In this document: one piece after another, positions 30,774 to 63,600 of the stretch
Position numbering within the stretch: the stretch's first letter is position 1
Layout of the letters: each line of letters opens with the position of its first letter
NCBI GenBank assembly: GCA_024516035.1
Contig: CM044966.1
Span: forward strand, 21,212,576 to 21,276,575
Source: Bactericera cockerelli
Lineage: Eukaryota; Arthropoda; Insecta; Hemiptera; Triozidae
Length of the DNA: 64,000 bases
Direction of reading: 5' to 3'
Notes under the pieces: model-generated
The model's database searches: none
Told to the model about the DNA's origin: nothing
Seen by the model: only the letters and a program-made list of their open reading frames with translations
Made by a program: the position numbers and the translations under genes

Positions 30774-31734
30774 CATAGATTTAAAATAATAGATAAACAA
30801 TTCCCTATGTTCTCTGTGTAATCACAGCTGAAGCCAAGGCTCACAGCGTTGCCGTGAGCCCGTAAGGGCAAAAAAACAGAATTCCCAATGTTCGCAATGT
30901 AATTTTAGCGATTTTCGTCTTTGATTACTGAGCAAACCATACAATTTCATGAAAAGTTCTCGAAACGAATTCGGTTATATGGTCTTTTCTACGCCTTTTT
31001 CAGTATTTTTTTTGTCGTTTAATATTTTCATTGTTGAAATATTGCCAAATGTTTTAACCTCTCTTTTTCGATATGTTCTCGCGGGAAAATTTAAATAATA
31101 GCAATTGAAACTGATTTTTACGTTTTATTTTTATCACTATCAGCTGTCGTTATTAGTCCATGATATTTTTACGAAGGATTTACTCTATCATTATACTACC
31201 TGAGACCTTTACAATGGAAAAAGACGTTCATACCACTCCAGAGGATGCTTAAAATCCTCTAACAAGATAGCTTCTGGATATTATTATGCTTATATATTGT
31301 TTTAAGACTATTTGAATATTTGATACCAAACTATGATTAAAATACATTGAAAGGTAAATTAAGTTCAATTTATTATGTTTCCTTGGGAATAATCAAAAAT
31401 ACTTGTGGAAGTGTATTTCAGAATTCTTATTATATCGGTTATTACAGCCATACGCGCAGCAAAAGTTTACCATCTTGAAGATTAGAAAGTGGAGATTTCA
31501 AAAAATAAACTCGCGCAAAATTATAGAGAGAAAAGAAAATTAATAAATTCGGAAACTACAAAAGGGTCGGGTTTCTCCATAAGAACCAATGTAAAATTTC
31601 CAATGTTTTGCCCTTATAGCACCCAAAATGCTCACTAGAGTGCTCTCAATCTCTCTCTCAAAATCGACTTCACTTTTGTGTCAGCAAGGCCCCAAGGTCC
31701 TCACTCGTGCGATATCTATTATTTTAAATCTATG
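30774..31734. mobile_element. About 960-bp inverted-repeat element 0.5 kb upstream of ASNA1
   Basis: Outer ends CATAGATTTAAAATAATAGA and TCTATTATTTTAAATCTATG (31715-31734) are perfect complements. Further in, CCGTAAGGGCAAAAAAACAG...CCCAATGTT mirrors CCAATGTTTTGCCCTTATAGC, so the terminal repeat extends imperfectly past 100 bp. No ORF. It lies at the right boundary of duplication copy B. Confidence 0.65.
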
Positions 31735-31821
31735 ATTTTACCCTAGTTTCTTTACGCGCGAATATTTGAATCTTATCACTTTGTAATTTTTGAAATATTT
31801 TGCAAAGCCAAATGCCGTCAG

Positions 31822-32008
31822 AAGCCAGCGTCGATGGCGCGGCGCGTTGAATGCACCAATTCTATTAGGATCACCGAAATTAAGCAATATCCAGCGAGGT
31901 GAAGACTTCGTGATGCTGGCATTCCGGCCCAACCCAGGCTGGGTGAGGTCAATGTGGGTAGCAGGATTGTAAGTTTCCTGCGAATGAGAGGGCAAATAAA
32001 ACTCCTAC
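31822..32008 (+). mobile_element. 5S rRNA-derived SINE with 12-bp target duplication
   Basis: Starts GCCAGCGTCGATGGCGCGGC and includes ATCACCGAAATTAAGCAATA. AAATGCCGTCAG is at both 31810-31821 and 32009-32020. The body is cut after CGAATGAGAGGGCAAATAAAA with no A tail. Confidence 0.88.
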
Positions 32009-32291
32009 AAATGCCGTCAGCTATTAATTACACGACGATAGGTACATCCTACAAGATTTCAAGTCTTTCAGAATATATATTCATCTCTCCTAACTCATTA
32101 TTTTGTATTAAATCTATAGTTGGTCCATAAGTTGAAAATAAGAAATAGTTATATCTGTGAGCAGTAATTAATCAAAATTAAGAATAAGGTGTACCTTCTC
32201 CTTGAACTTTTGGTACAGAACTTGATTTTCACAATTTAAAGTTAGGGTATTCTATTGAACTGCTGTACCATAAATATTGATTTTTGACAAA

Positions 32292-53537
<21,246 letters not shown>

Positions 53538-53539
53538 CC

Positions 53540-53990
53540 GTCGAAGAGAGAGGATGGCGTTTGAGTGGGGAAAGGGTTTTCGCGGGATTCGTTTTGTTTA
53601 TTTTAAAATAGTAAAATTATTGTAAATAACACAGATATTACAACCATTATGATGGAGTTTTCTCTTTTAATCCTTTCTCTTTTTTATGTGTGTAAGCACT
53701 TCTATTATAGAAACTGTGCCTCTCTTGCCAAAAATATAAATTAAATTTTGAAGAAAAAAAAAAAAAAAAATGAAAATACCATCAAAAAATTAATTTTAAA
53801 GACGAATAATTTATTCTCGACAGTCTTGACCTTTTGTTGAAATGTATGCCTGTGATGATTGCACGGTATTCAATGAGTACATAATATGTACTCATACACA
53901 GTACATACTCATACATACATAGTACATAATATGCCTTGGTGTACTTGAGCATTAAAACTTTTTCTAGTTGATTTTTAGCAAGAAAAAAAT
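53540..53990. other. ASNA1 3' UTR and downstream AT-rich sequence
   Basis: An A-rich run at 53751-53770 may mark the cleavage region. A TACTCATACACAGTACATA repeat at about 53876-53935 is the only other structure. Confidence 0.45.
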
Positions 53991-53999
53991 ATTTAAAAA

Positions 54000-54200
54000 A
54001 GCATTATGGCTTTAGTTGTCTCGTCCCGAACCACATATTTTTATGTGTGATCAACCATTGTGAGTATACTTGAGCTTTTTCTTTTTAAGCCATTAAACCC
54101 TTGAGAAACTGGGACTTTTTAGGGTTGCCTAGTCTGTTGTGTTCATGATAGTCCTTTAGCAAGACATTGGTCTTTCTGCCTCTTTAACATCCCCCAGCTA
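54000..54200 (-). repeat. Dispersed repeat G
   Basis: Reverse orientation: ATGTGTGATCAACCATTGTG, AAGCCATTAAACCCTTGAGA and GGACTATC complement. Also in part at 62110-62370. Confidence 0.65.
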
Positions 54201-54338
54201 GACTTTTTTCAAGTTTCAAAACTCTAGAACAGACAGTTTTGAAGGTTTAAAAATACACACTTGGACTTTTCAATAGTAAAATAATATTACAAATAAATAA
54301 AATTATTATTTATTAAAATACACACTTGCTAATAACCG

Positions 54339-54500
54339 ACCTCAGTACCTTGATCGATAAGGCGGCGGACTTGTGACCTGGAGGTCGGTGGTTCAAGTCC
54401 CGTTTTCAGCGTAGATTCAGTAAAGCTAGTTTGAGTAGTTGTGACATCACGAAAGTGATCAACACAAATATGATACAACTTAGCTTAACTTACTTGCTTT
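54339..54500 (+). mobile_element. tRNA-headed SINE (family F)
   Basis: Head CCTTGATCGATAAGGCGGCG, anticodon region ACTTGTGACC, B-box GGTTCAAGTCCCG, then GTAGTTGTGACATCACGAAA. Confidence 0.72.
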
Positions 54501-54620
54501 AAATACATAAAAAGCAGTAAATCGTGTTTAAAATAATAAAAAATATAATAAATAGATTCCTATAGTGTTCCTTGATCCTCATTATATTTGCAGAAAACTG
54601 TAAAAATATCAATACCATTT

Positions 54621-54860
54621 GAGCACGCGATTAGTGGTAAAGCACTCGCTTGCCATGCGGAAGGTCCCGGGTTTGATCCCCCGTGCCGACAAAAAATTGT
54701 ATTTTTAATTTGGTTACAATTGTTTGTAAGGGATACCTTCCGGTGCGCTCGTGTTGACCCAACACCTAGGCTACAACACAGACCATAAGCGTCTAAAGTA
54801 GCTCCTGTTTCATGGCTACGAAATAAAAACGGCTGTGAAACATTCATCTTTAAAATAAAA
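54621..54860 (+). mobile_element. tRNA-headed SINE (family A)
   Basis: Head GAGCACGCGATTAGTGGTAA lacks a few D-arm bases. B-box GGGTTTGATCCCCCGTGCCG. Ends AAAATAAAAAATAAAAAAA. Confidence 0.82.
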
Positions 54861-55689
54861 AATAAAAAAATATCACGGCAACCATATTCATTATTATGTA
54901 TAAAGAAAATATAACTATCTATATTTTAATTATTTTAAAAAATATGTTTTCTTGTAAATGTATCTAATTTTAGTTTGGTGAACGCGCCATCCTGACTCCA
55001 GTGTCGGATGATGACTAAGTAAACACTAGACTGGTTTTAAAAAATCAATATCGGAATTTTTACAACGCTCAGGCAGAAATGAGTTCGGCTTTTGCAGAAA
55101 TTGAGATAGACAAAATTTCAAAGCAATCAGAGTACGTTAACAGGACCCGCTCTGGCCTCAAAGTTTGGAAATTTGCCAAATTTTCGAGGTTGAGCTGACA
55201 TTTTCGGCCATAACTCGAGAACGAAAAATTATACGAGCTTTAAAGATATATCAAATGAAAGACCATTTTGTTGGCTTTACTTTGTTGTTTAATACTAGTT
55301 CCCGAAATCTTAATATTTACTGACTAAATTAAGAATATGTAGTCGAAAACGGGCCAGGTACCCAAAGTAGAGCATCTAAGGCATGATAGGATAATGGGTG
55401 AAAATACTTATGATTTATAAAACTTATACATATAAATGTTAGAAGATTAGTTTTGAATGATTTTTTGATACATTATGAAGCTATAAATACCCGTTTTTAC
55501 CTACTTGATAGTTCCTGACAGGTTAAGGCATGGCCAGAAAAACATAATAATAATACAAACATATTACGTCAAAGTTATTCTCATTTTTTTATTGTAGAAA
55601 TACAAATATCTAAAATTAAATGTACAAATAGGTAACATTTCGTCAAAAAAATACAAATTAAGCAGTAAAACTTAACTTAGTTAGTTGGG

Positions 55690-56137
55690 AGAGGGGTAGA
55701 GAGGGAACTTTTTGAAGAATCAGGATAGAGTCTCCTACATTTACTCACAACTTGTGGGACAAACTGTTTCTCACATTCCTCTCTAGTTAGTAAGTCGCTG
55801 AAGTCACTCATCAACTTAACGCCTCTCTTGGCTGTGTCGTTTACAACTTTAAGGGATTGTACAATTTTAAGTGCTTTCTGATACTGCTAGGGGTCTCACC
55901 TCAAAAGTCAGTTTTTATGACAAATCGACTAAAGAAAAGAAATGTTTCGTGAGTAATGAACTCTTTAAGGCCCCCTCTCACATAAGCTGGTATGTCTTTT
56001 ATTCGTACTGTAATGTTGACATTTTTTGTCTCCTCTGTATCATCAGAAGAACTGAAAAGCTTTGCAGCCATTCCAGACTTTTCATCATGTGACACAGTTG
56101 GATCGAAAAATCCCAAGCCAACAATTTCGGCATTCAA
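55690..56137 (-). pseudogene. Transposon-encoded protein fragment (left arm)
   Basis: Reads NAEIVGLGFFDPTVSHDEKS, then NVNITVRIKDIPAYVRGGLK and EFITHETFLFFSRFVIKTDF. After a shift it continues VVNDTAKRGVKLMSDFSDLL to a stop near 55690. I associate the VNDTAxRGVxL pattern with uncharacterised invertebrate transposon-like proteins, but cannot name a family with confidence. Confidence 0.6.
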
Positions 56138-56371
56138 GTACCACAGGTGATAGACAACTTTGTTTAGTGCTTTCTCTGAACTATGTGTTTTGATACGACA
56201 GCATCAAACACAGGTGTACAGTAAAAGGACCCTGCACATTATTAGAAAAAATGTTAGAGCGGGACTTGCTCTCCTTAGCATGTCGTCACAACATTCTAGA
56301 AGTTGTCTTGAGAAGCGTCTTTGACTGTAAAATGTGTAGTAGAACTGAACCACATCCATATAATTTATATG

Positions 56372-56592
56372 AGAGCGCGATGTGGAAGGTCCTGGGTTCG
56401 ATCCCCCGTGCCGACAAAAATTTGTATTCTTAATTTGGTTACAATTGTTTATTAGGGATACCTTCCGGTGCGCTCGTGTTGACCCAGCACCTAAATGGGA
56501 AGTATTGTGTCACTTCTCGCCCATCAGAGGGGAGGCATACTACAACACAGACAGACCACAAGCGTCTACAGTAGCTGCTGTTTCATGGCTAT
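56372..56592 (+). mobile_element. tRNA-headed SINE (family A), head truncated
   Basis: Starts GAGCGCGATGTGGAAGGTCC, B-box GGGTTCGATCCCCCGTGCCG, complete body to TTTCATGGCTA. It fills the spacer of the palindrome. Confidence 0.85.
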
Positions 56593-56596
56593 CACC

Positions 56597-56856
56597 TGTA
56601 GTACTTGAATGCCGAAACTGTTGGCTTGGTATTTTTCGATCCAACTTTGTCACATGATGAAAAGTCTGGAATGGCTGCAAAGCTTTTCAGTTCTTCTGAT
56701 GATACAGAGGAGAAAAAAAATGTCAACATTACAGTACGAATAAAAGACCTACCAGCTTATGTGAGAGGGGGCCTTAAAGAGTTCATTACTCACGAAACAT
56801 TTCTTTTCTTTAGTCGATTTGTCATAAAAACTGACTTTTTGAGGGGAGACCTGTAG
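56597..56856 (+). pseudogene. Transposon-encoded protein fragment (right arm)
   Basis: Inverted partner of 55901-56137: NAETVGLVFFDPTLSHDEKS to FVIKTDFLRGDL and stop. Several amino-acid differences from the left arm (I/T, G/V, V/L, T/K, I/L) show the arms have diverged and are not an exact assembly mirror. Confidence 0.65.
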
Positions 56857-57579
56857 GAGACTCTATCCTGATTCTTCAAAAAGTTCCCTCTCTACCCCTC
56901 TCCTAACTAACTAAGTTAAGTTTTACTGCTTAATTTGTATTTTTTTGACGAAATGTTACCTATTTGGACATTTAATTTTAGATTTTTGTATTTCTACAAT
57001 AAAAAAATGAGAATAACTTTGACGTAATATGTTTGTATTATTATTTTGTTTTTCTGGCCATGCCTTAACCTGTATCTATCAAGTAGGTAGAAACGGGTAT
57101 TTATAGCTTCATAATGTGTCAAAAAATCATTCAAAACTAATCTTCTAACATTTATATGTATAAGTTTTATAAATCATAAGAATTTTCACCCATTATCCTA
57201 TCATGCCTTAGACGCTCTACTTTGGGTACCTGGCCCGTTTTCGACTACAGATTCTTAATTTAGTCAGTAAATATTAAGATTTCGGGAACTAGTATTAAAC
57301 AACAAAGTAAAGCCAACAAAATGGTCTTTCATTTGATATATCTTTAAAGCTCGTATGATTTTTCGTTCTCGAGTTATGGCAGAAAATGTCAGCTCAACCT
57401 CGAAAATTTGGCAAATTTCGAAACTTTGAGGCCAGAGCGGGTCCTGTTAACGTACTCTGATTGCCTTGAAATTTTGTCTATCTCAATTTCTGCAAAAGCC
57501 GAACTCATTTCTGCCTGAGCGTTGTAAAAATTCTGACATTTTTTTCTTACCTCTATGAGATAAAACCAGTCTAGTAAAC

Positions 57580-58390
57580 ACATTCAAGAATTTGTTAAAA
57601 ATCAGCTTGAAACGAGTAGATAAATATTTTTATTCTTCCACCCTACCCTTATTTGTATAATATGGATAGGTATACGAAAACAAACAAATATACTTGATTT
57701 TGACTCTAATTTGATTTTTCATGCATATTAAAATTTGTACACGTAGGGTATGTGGGGGGAAGAGTACGCGTAGTTAAAGAGTACGCAGGCGTAGTTTTTA
57801 TAGAAGGAAGCAACGTATTTCAACAATCAGCGCGATAATAATAAAAAAAAGAAAAATATTTATCCTAGATTATCATGAAAATTAGGCAATGAGAACCCAG
57901 GGAAAATAATTTAGTTTTTCTTATTATCATTATTTGAGAGTAATGAAGTTTGTACCAATAATAATATTATTACTATCGATATCAGCGCGATTGAACAGTT
58001 TATGATTTATAGAGCCCACGCTGCAATAATAAGGTAAGATATTTTTTTTTGGTGTCGCGATCTATTTTTTTTGCAAATTAATTATATTTAGTTTCGTGAA
58101 TTTTCAGTAATTATATTTTTTCAGCAAATTCTATACTTTCATAATAATTAATTGTCGCTTTTTCGTTTGATAGTGGAGTTATTTTTTACAATAAATTTAA
58201 TCTATTCGAAGTGAAATGGGGTTAGAGTACGCAAAAGGTTAGAGTACGTATTTACTAGGTTCTTTGGATGCCTAGTTAGTTGGTGGGTCCTAAAGTTGCC
58301 CTGAGTCCTTCCTGAACGTGATGGCTATTATCAAATTACTCCCTTCAATGTGAGATTAACACTACCTACGTTTAGGTAACGTACCTACGG
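57580..58390. other. AT-rich intergenic sequence
   Basis: Short repeated AGAGTACGC motifs (57763, 57778, 58217, 58233). No gene, RNA or element boundary that I can support. Confidence 0.45.
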
Positions 58391-58394
58391 TAAT

Positions 58395-58612
58395 TATTGA
58401 CTTCGCTTTCAATTGCTATTGGTCATATCACAACGGGAGTGTTACCCTCCATTCGCAGGAAACTCACAAACCTGCTACCCACATTAACCTCACCCAGCCT
58501 GGGTTGGGCCGGAATGCCAGCATCACGAAGTCTTCACCGCACTTAAGTTTATTAACTTTCGTGATCCTACGAGAACCGCGCGGTGCATTCAACGCGCCAT
58601 CGACGCTGGCTG
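58395..58612 (-). mobile_element. 5S rRNA-derived SINE
   Basis: Body CCTCACCCAGCCTGGGTTGG and a head with CGCGCCATCGACGCTGGC. It lacks the GGATGGGTGACC box, like 20332-20653 and 31822-32008, so two sub-types exist. Confidence 0.85.
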
Positions 58613-58739
58613 AGTTAATATTTATTAACCCAGTTAGAGACTATCAAACCTCCTCGGCAACGCTTTTACCCCTGCTACAACAGCAGCAGCAACAACAACA
58701 ACAGCAATATTACTGGAATTAGGTGGGTTGGTACTTTGA

Positions 58740-58930
58740 AAATTAGGTGGGTAGGTACCTTCACCTTATTTGTGGCGGCAACACTGTATCCTGAAAACAT
58801 TTTCCTTCGTTACGTTCGCTGATCATTCGCTATGTTCATAATATGTTGCTACGTTCATGTCTTTGAAATATTTAAATAATTTAAAAATGGCGTCCTCAGT
58901 GTTTTGAGTGTTTTTAATTTTTGTAATGTA
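58740..58930 (+). promoter_or_regulatory. Candidate promoter/first exon region of the Q-rich gene
   Basis: The Q-rich gene's first coding exon starts after an acceptor, so an untranslated exon must lie upstream. Here AAAATGGCGTCCTCAG (58883-58898) resembles a YY1-type initiator-region motif in less AT-rich sequence, and a GTAATGTAG|GTTTTT donor-like site follows. Weak evidence. Confidence 0.2.
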
Positions 58931-59519
58931 GGTTTTTAAAGTTATGTTTTATCTATTTAATTTTAAATTAAATTAATTAATAAATGAATTTATTAACATA
59001 TAAAATATATATTTGTTAAATTAATTCTTATTGATGCTTAAGTTAATTGAAACCTGCAACATCCACTAGTGAGGAGAAAATTATCTGTCTGGAATAGAGG
59101 TAAGAATCAGGGAAGAAATAAGATGAAATCTCTTCTCCCCAGGGAAGCTGTAAAAGTAACTTGGAGATTGTACTGAAGCTGCAGCTTCCTGAAATAGAAT
59201 CCTCTTGTCTGCTTGGATTTCTCACAATTTGAATATTGACAAACAATCACTTCTTATACTCCTGATATAATTGTATAGGGGTGTAACTTTATTAGATCTC
59301 GTTCGAGTTTTTTTTGGGGGTTGATATTTAATCAATTAAGTTTATATCTTGTGTGATAAAAGAATTGATGGACACATCAAACTTCTACTTGGTCAATAAA
59401 TTTTGATTTTTGGTTGCAAAGTTTATTGACACAGTAAGAAATATAATGAATTCTAGCCTTTTTTTTAATTTTATGGACATGATTTGATATGTTAAAAAAA
59501 ACTTATACGTAGCTTAAAA

Positions 59520-59812
59520 TATATCTTAAACTCCATATTTTCGCAAATTAGACCTACCTAGAATTAGCAAATTCATGCTTGAAATATGAATCAAATCAAG
59601 CCCATCATCAAAAACTCTGTTCGCCATGGATAGAATCCTTTGCATTGGGGAGAATTTGCCCACATTAGAATAGCTTCTCTTGAGTTTAAATGTACAGTAA
59701 GAGTGCATATTTCTGGAATTGACTCGAAGATTTAATTTTGCAAGGAGCTCTGGAGAATTGATCTTACCATGAATTAATTTAAATAGGAAATTAAGATCTT
59801 GTATTGTAGGTA
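59520..59812 (-). pseudogene. Non-LTR retrotransposon RT C-terminal fragment
   Basis: Reads QDLNFLFKLIHGKINSPELL then NMHSYCTFKLKRSYSNVG and FSPMQRILSMANRVFD, the usual post-RT region of Jockey/CR1-like elements. A relic with no active site. Confidence 0.72.
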
Positions 59813-59814
59813 TA

Positions 59815-60655
59815 TAATTTTAATGTATTTTCATTAGAGAACTGAGTACCTAATAAAATTCATTAGAAACTGGTTACTTGGGTCTGTAAATGGGTACCAG
59901 GGTAATGGCATGTACCTGACTACCCCAATAATTTTGAACAGGTACATGGGTACACAGGATTACCCAGTCCAATCATCAGCCCAAATAATAACCCCATCCC
60001 AGAGAATAGTCTTTTTTTTTTGGCAACTAAAAAAATTGGATGCATTGAATTCAATCAAGAAAAATCCTTTGCTAGCTGACCAAGCAGGGAAGATCTCTGA
60101 ACACTGAGGTAGCAAATTTCGAATGTATTGAATTAAGTAATTTCCTTGCATTGTGTTAAGGCCAACCAAACAATCACTGAACTACAAAATTAATCAATTT
60201 TGACAGTACAGGAATTGTATTGAAAAAAAAAGGAAATTTAGAATACCATCATTCATCCTGCATATCTCTTCCCCATTCCTCTTATTTAGTTTGTAAATAC
60301 TTATTTGTGGTCAAGTTATTTTTGTCTAAGTAGATTCAGTCTTCTTCCCCCGCTTTTTTTGTATCCTTGGAATTCATTCACTTGCTCCCTTAATCTGTTT
60401 CTATAATAATAATAACACTCTTTAGTAGAAGGTAACCACCAGATGAGGTTAATGCTCAAAGCATTTTTTACCATAACCCTCGAGAGTATTATTATTATTT
60501 GGTCATTTACATTTATGTGGTTATGTTATCTGTTGATTTTCATTATTTTGAAGAGGTTTTAAAATTGAAGTCTTCTTTTCTCCTTGTATTATATTTTTTT
60601 TCTTCCCTTAAAACTATATTATTATTAAAAAGTACTAAATTACATTTGATTTTTC
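59815..60655. other. AT-rich non-coding sequence before the Q-rich gene
   Basis: Contains a family C SINE body fragment (GAAGGTAACCACCAGATGAG, 60426-60490). Otherwise nothing supportable. Confidence 0.45.
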
Positions 60656-60657
60656 AG

Positions 60658-63600
60658 TTTCATAATGTCTCAGCCACAAGATGACCAGCAGAGTCAACAG
60701 CTTCAGCAACAACCCCAACAACAACAACAACAGCAACAACAAAATCAACAATTAATGCAACAACAGGTTAGAAATTAATTATAATTTGGTTTTTGTATCA
60801 ATTAACACATTGACTGCCTTGTCACACTATATGTGTGACACAATGTTAAACCTATACGCCACATCACAAAAGCACATGGATGAGTTAAGATTTAATCAAC
60901 AAAGTGACTATCAATATTTTTAAACATAATCAATGAACTGGTTTGGTTATCACATATGTACTTATATTAGGTACAATTGAAGATTTTGTAGTACTAATCA
61001 AAAGTTTCAGATATTCATAAAGCAAGTATATAAATTATGGGCAGAATTAATGGACGTTTTTGTAACACCTCTGTGACACTAAGTCATGGATTGCATACTG
61101 TGTAAGATAGGGAAAACTAACACTTAACAATGGCTTGTGATATAAAATTTGTCAATTAATTTCGCCCTAAAAGTGTTGGTAAGGATGAATGATATTATAC
61201 ATGTTTAATTTTTGGAGATGGTCCTTCTACAACTTTACCCAATGGTCTAATAGAAAAATAGGAGGTATGTTAGAAATTGATCTACAGAATATGAAAAAAA
61301 GAAGAAGAAAAATAAGAGAGTATTCCTACTTAGAAAGTAAAAAGTGATAGATTATGTTGCTCTCTACAACTTACAGGAAATAAAAGTAACTAGGAAAAGT
61401 AATATTTTGTAGAAATTCCCTCAGGCAATCTTACATTTATGTAAGATTATGTAAAAAAAAAAAAAATAATAATCATGCCTTTTGTCAATATTATTCTTGT
61501 CAATAAAGAGATATTATAATAACAATATTAGGTTACCTTTTGTTCAATTTTCATGTAATTGCACCATGAGCTGAAAACACTGAAACTTTCAATCATCTAG
61601 GAGATTTTAATAATTGAATCCTGTTTCAGATCAAACTTGCTCAATCGGATCAAGATGCAGTCCAACAACAGCAGCAGCAACAGGTGCAGCAGCAGGTGCA
61701 ACAACAAGTGCAACAACAGCAACAGAACCAGCACCAGCAGCAACAGGTCATGCAAGCTGGCCAAATCCAACAGGTAAGCTCTTCACATAGCAGCAAAGTC
61801 ATCCGTACTCATACTAGAATAGCAAGTATTATATTTGGAAAAATTAAAGTTAATAATAATTAACCCACAAAGGTATGTGTCACGATGTTACATATGTGTC
61901 ACGCTCCTCCTTATTATTATTATACAACACTTAATTAGATACAAAAGGACATTATGTAGATAGAAATAATAATTTTAACAGTGAAAAAATGAAGAAAACA
62001 ATATATACAATAAAAATGAAAAAGAATAGAAAATATATAAAAACATATGTCCTAACTAAAGGGCGGGGTTATTGCCTATGGCAATCTCTTCCACCCAACC
62101 CTTGGAGTCCTTCGTGGGTTAAAGTTGGCTCGCCTTGTACCACATATTACTTTGGGGAAATTTCTAATATTAGAAATTGGAAGTATTGTGTTTTTCTATG
62201 TGCATTTTTCAATCAATGGGAACTTGAGTTTTTTCTTTATAACCCATTGAACCCTTGGGAAACTGCAACCAAGCCTGCTTTGTTAGGGTGGGCTAGTCTG
62301 TTCTCTATTTGTAATCCTCTAGTGAGACACTGTTCTTCTCCCTGTTTAACCTCCCCCAGCCAGGCAAGTGGTCCATACTTGCTGTAGGTACGGGTTGAGA
62401 CAGTTTAAATCATTTATTTTCTAAAGTATTACAAATAAAAAACTTCCTCCATACTTTAGCAGCTGGGCAAAGTGCCCATAACGCACGCTGCATTGTCTAG
62501 ATAGCAATGGTAATTCCTTGATCCAGAAAGGCTCGACTTCTTTCCCCGGTCACTGATGTCAGACGGTCACCCAGATCTTTATTTTATTTATTTATTTATT
62601 TATTTATTTATAAACTCTTTATTAGTAGGAAGAACATATATATACAATATACAGACAAATAATGGTAAATATAAAAATAGACAGTAATGATAATATAAAC
62701 AAGGAAATAAAAACAAAACAAAAAAACAAAATATATACATATGTGAAATTTTCGTGAAATTTTCCGCTGCCGCGCAGTAGGTTGCCATTGATTCAACAGG
62801 GAATGGAATAAAATGGTAATCCTCCATTATATGAGTGCTTCTATAATTTGCAATAATCCTCACGATGGTTGATCGCACATAGAAATATGTGGTTCAGGGC
62901 GAGTCAACTGAGAATGAAAGTTGGCTAGAGACCATCATTCCCCCTCCAGCTATAGCCAAGCTGGCTACAACAACAACATAATTTGCAATCTTCTTTGTGG
63001 CAGCCATCTCTGCAATATTATATTCTTATTATGAGAATCTGTCCCGGTAGCTCAGTGGTAAAGGCGGCTCTCTTTGAATCCATAGGTTCCAGAGGTCGTG
63101 GGTTCGAAACCCAGCCGGGACATGACAAATTATCCTCCCGTTTGGAATTGTTACCACATAATAATATGTCTTGGGCTTACTGCTGGAATAATGGGACTTT
63201 AATAGTCGTTATCGGGCAGTATAAATAAGGCAATATTATTATTATTATTATATCAAGGTTGAGTATATTCTCATTTTTTTTTAGGTTTTAATGGCAGGAT
63301 TCTCAAATTGCTTGAGCTCAAACCCAACCTTCCCCTCATAATAAATCCTGGTTTCTCCTCAGGTGCAGGTGATTCAGAACCAGCAAGCCTACTTGCAGCA
63401 GCTCTACATTCTCATAATATAATAACTCCTGTGTTCTCCTCAGGTGCAGGTGATTCAGAACCAGCAAGCCTACTTACAGCAGCTCTACATTCTCATAATA
63501 TAATAACTCCTGTGTTCTCCTCAGGTGCAGGTGATTCAGAACCAGCAAGCCTACTTGCAGCAGCTCTACATTCTCATAATAATAACTCCTGTGTTCTCCT

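Larger units (their letters stand above)
55027..57573. mobile_element. 2547-bp palindromic DNA transposon, 8-bp target duplication
   Basis: TAGACTGGTTTTA at the left and TAAAACCAGTCTA at the right. GTAAACAC at 55019-55026 and 57574-57581 is a perfect duplication. The left arm (to about 56160) and right arm (from about 56597) are inverted copies about 1 kb long. Each carries the same coding fragment, divergently oriented. The right arm lacks about 200 bp. A family A SINE (56372-56592) lies in the spacer. Superfamily not assigned. Confidence 0.88.

Noticed and set aside
60807..60860. piggyBac-like element start (TTAACACATTGACTGCC)
   Set aside because: The left end looks right, but no matching right end with TTAA was found downstream.
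61917..62387. Plus-strand 132-aa ORF as a gene
   Set aside because: It crosses two different repeats (LINE 3' UTR and repeat G) and has no conserved motif.
63041..63121. Functional Leu/Ser-type tRNA gene
   Set aside because: The acceptor stem is perfect, but the anticodon stem does not form and the T stem has a mismatch. The head is fused to a SINE body and tail seen elsewhere.
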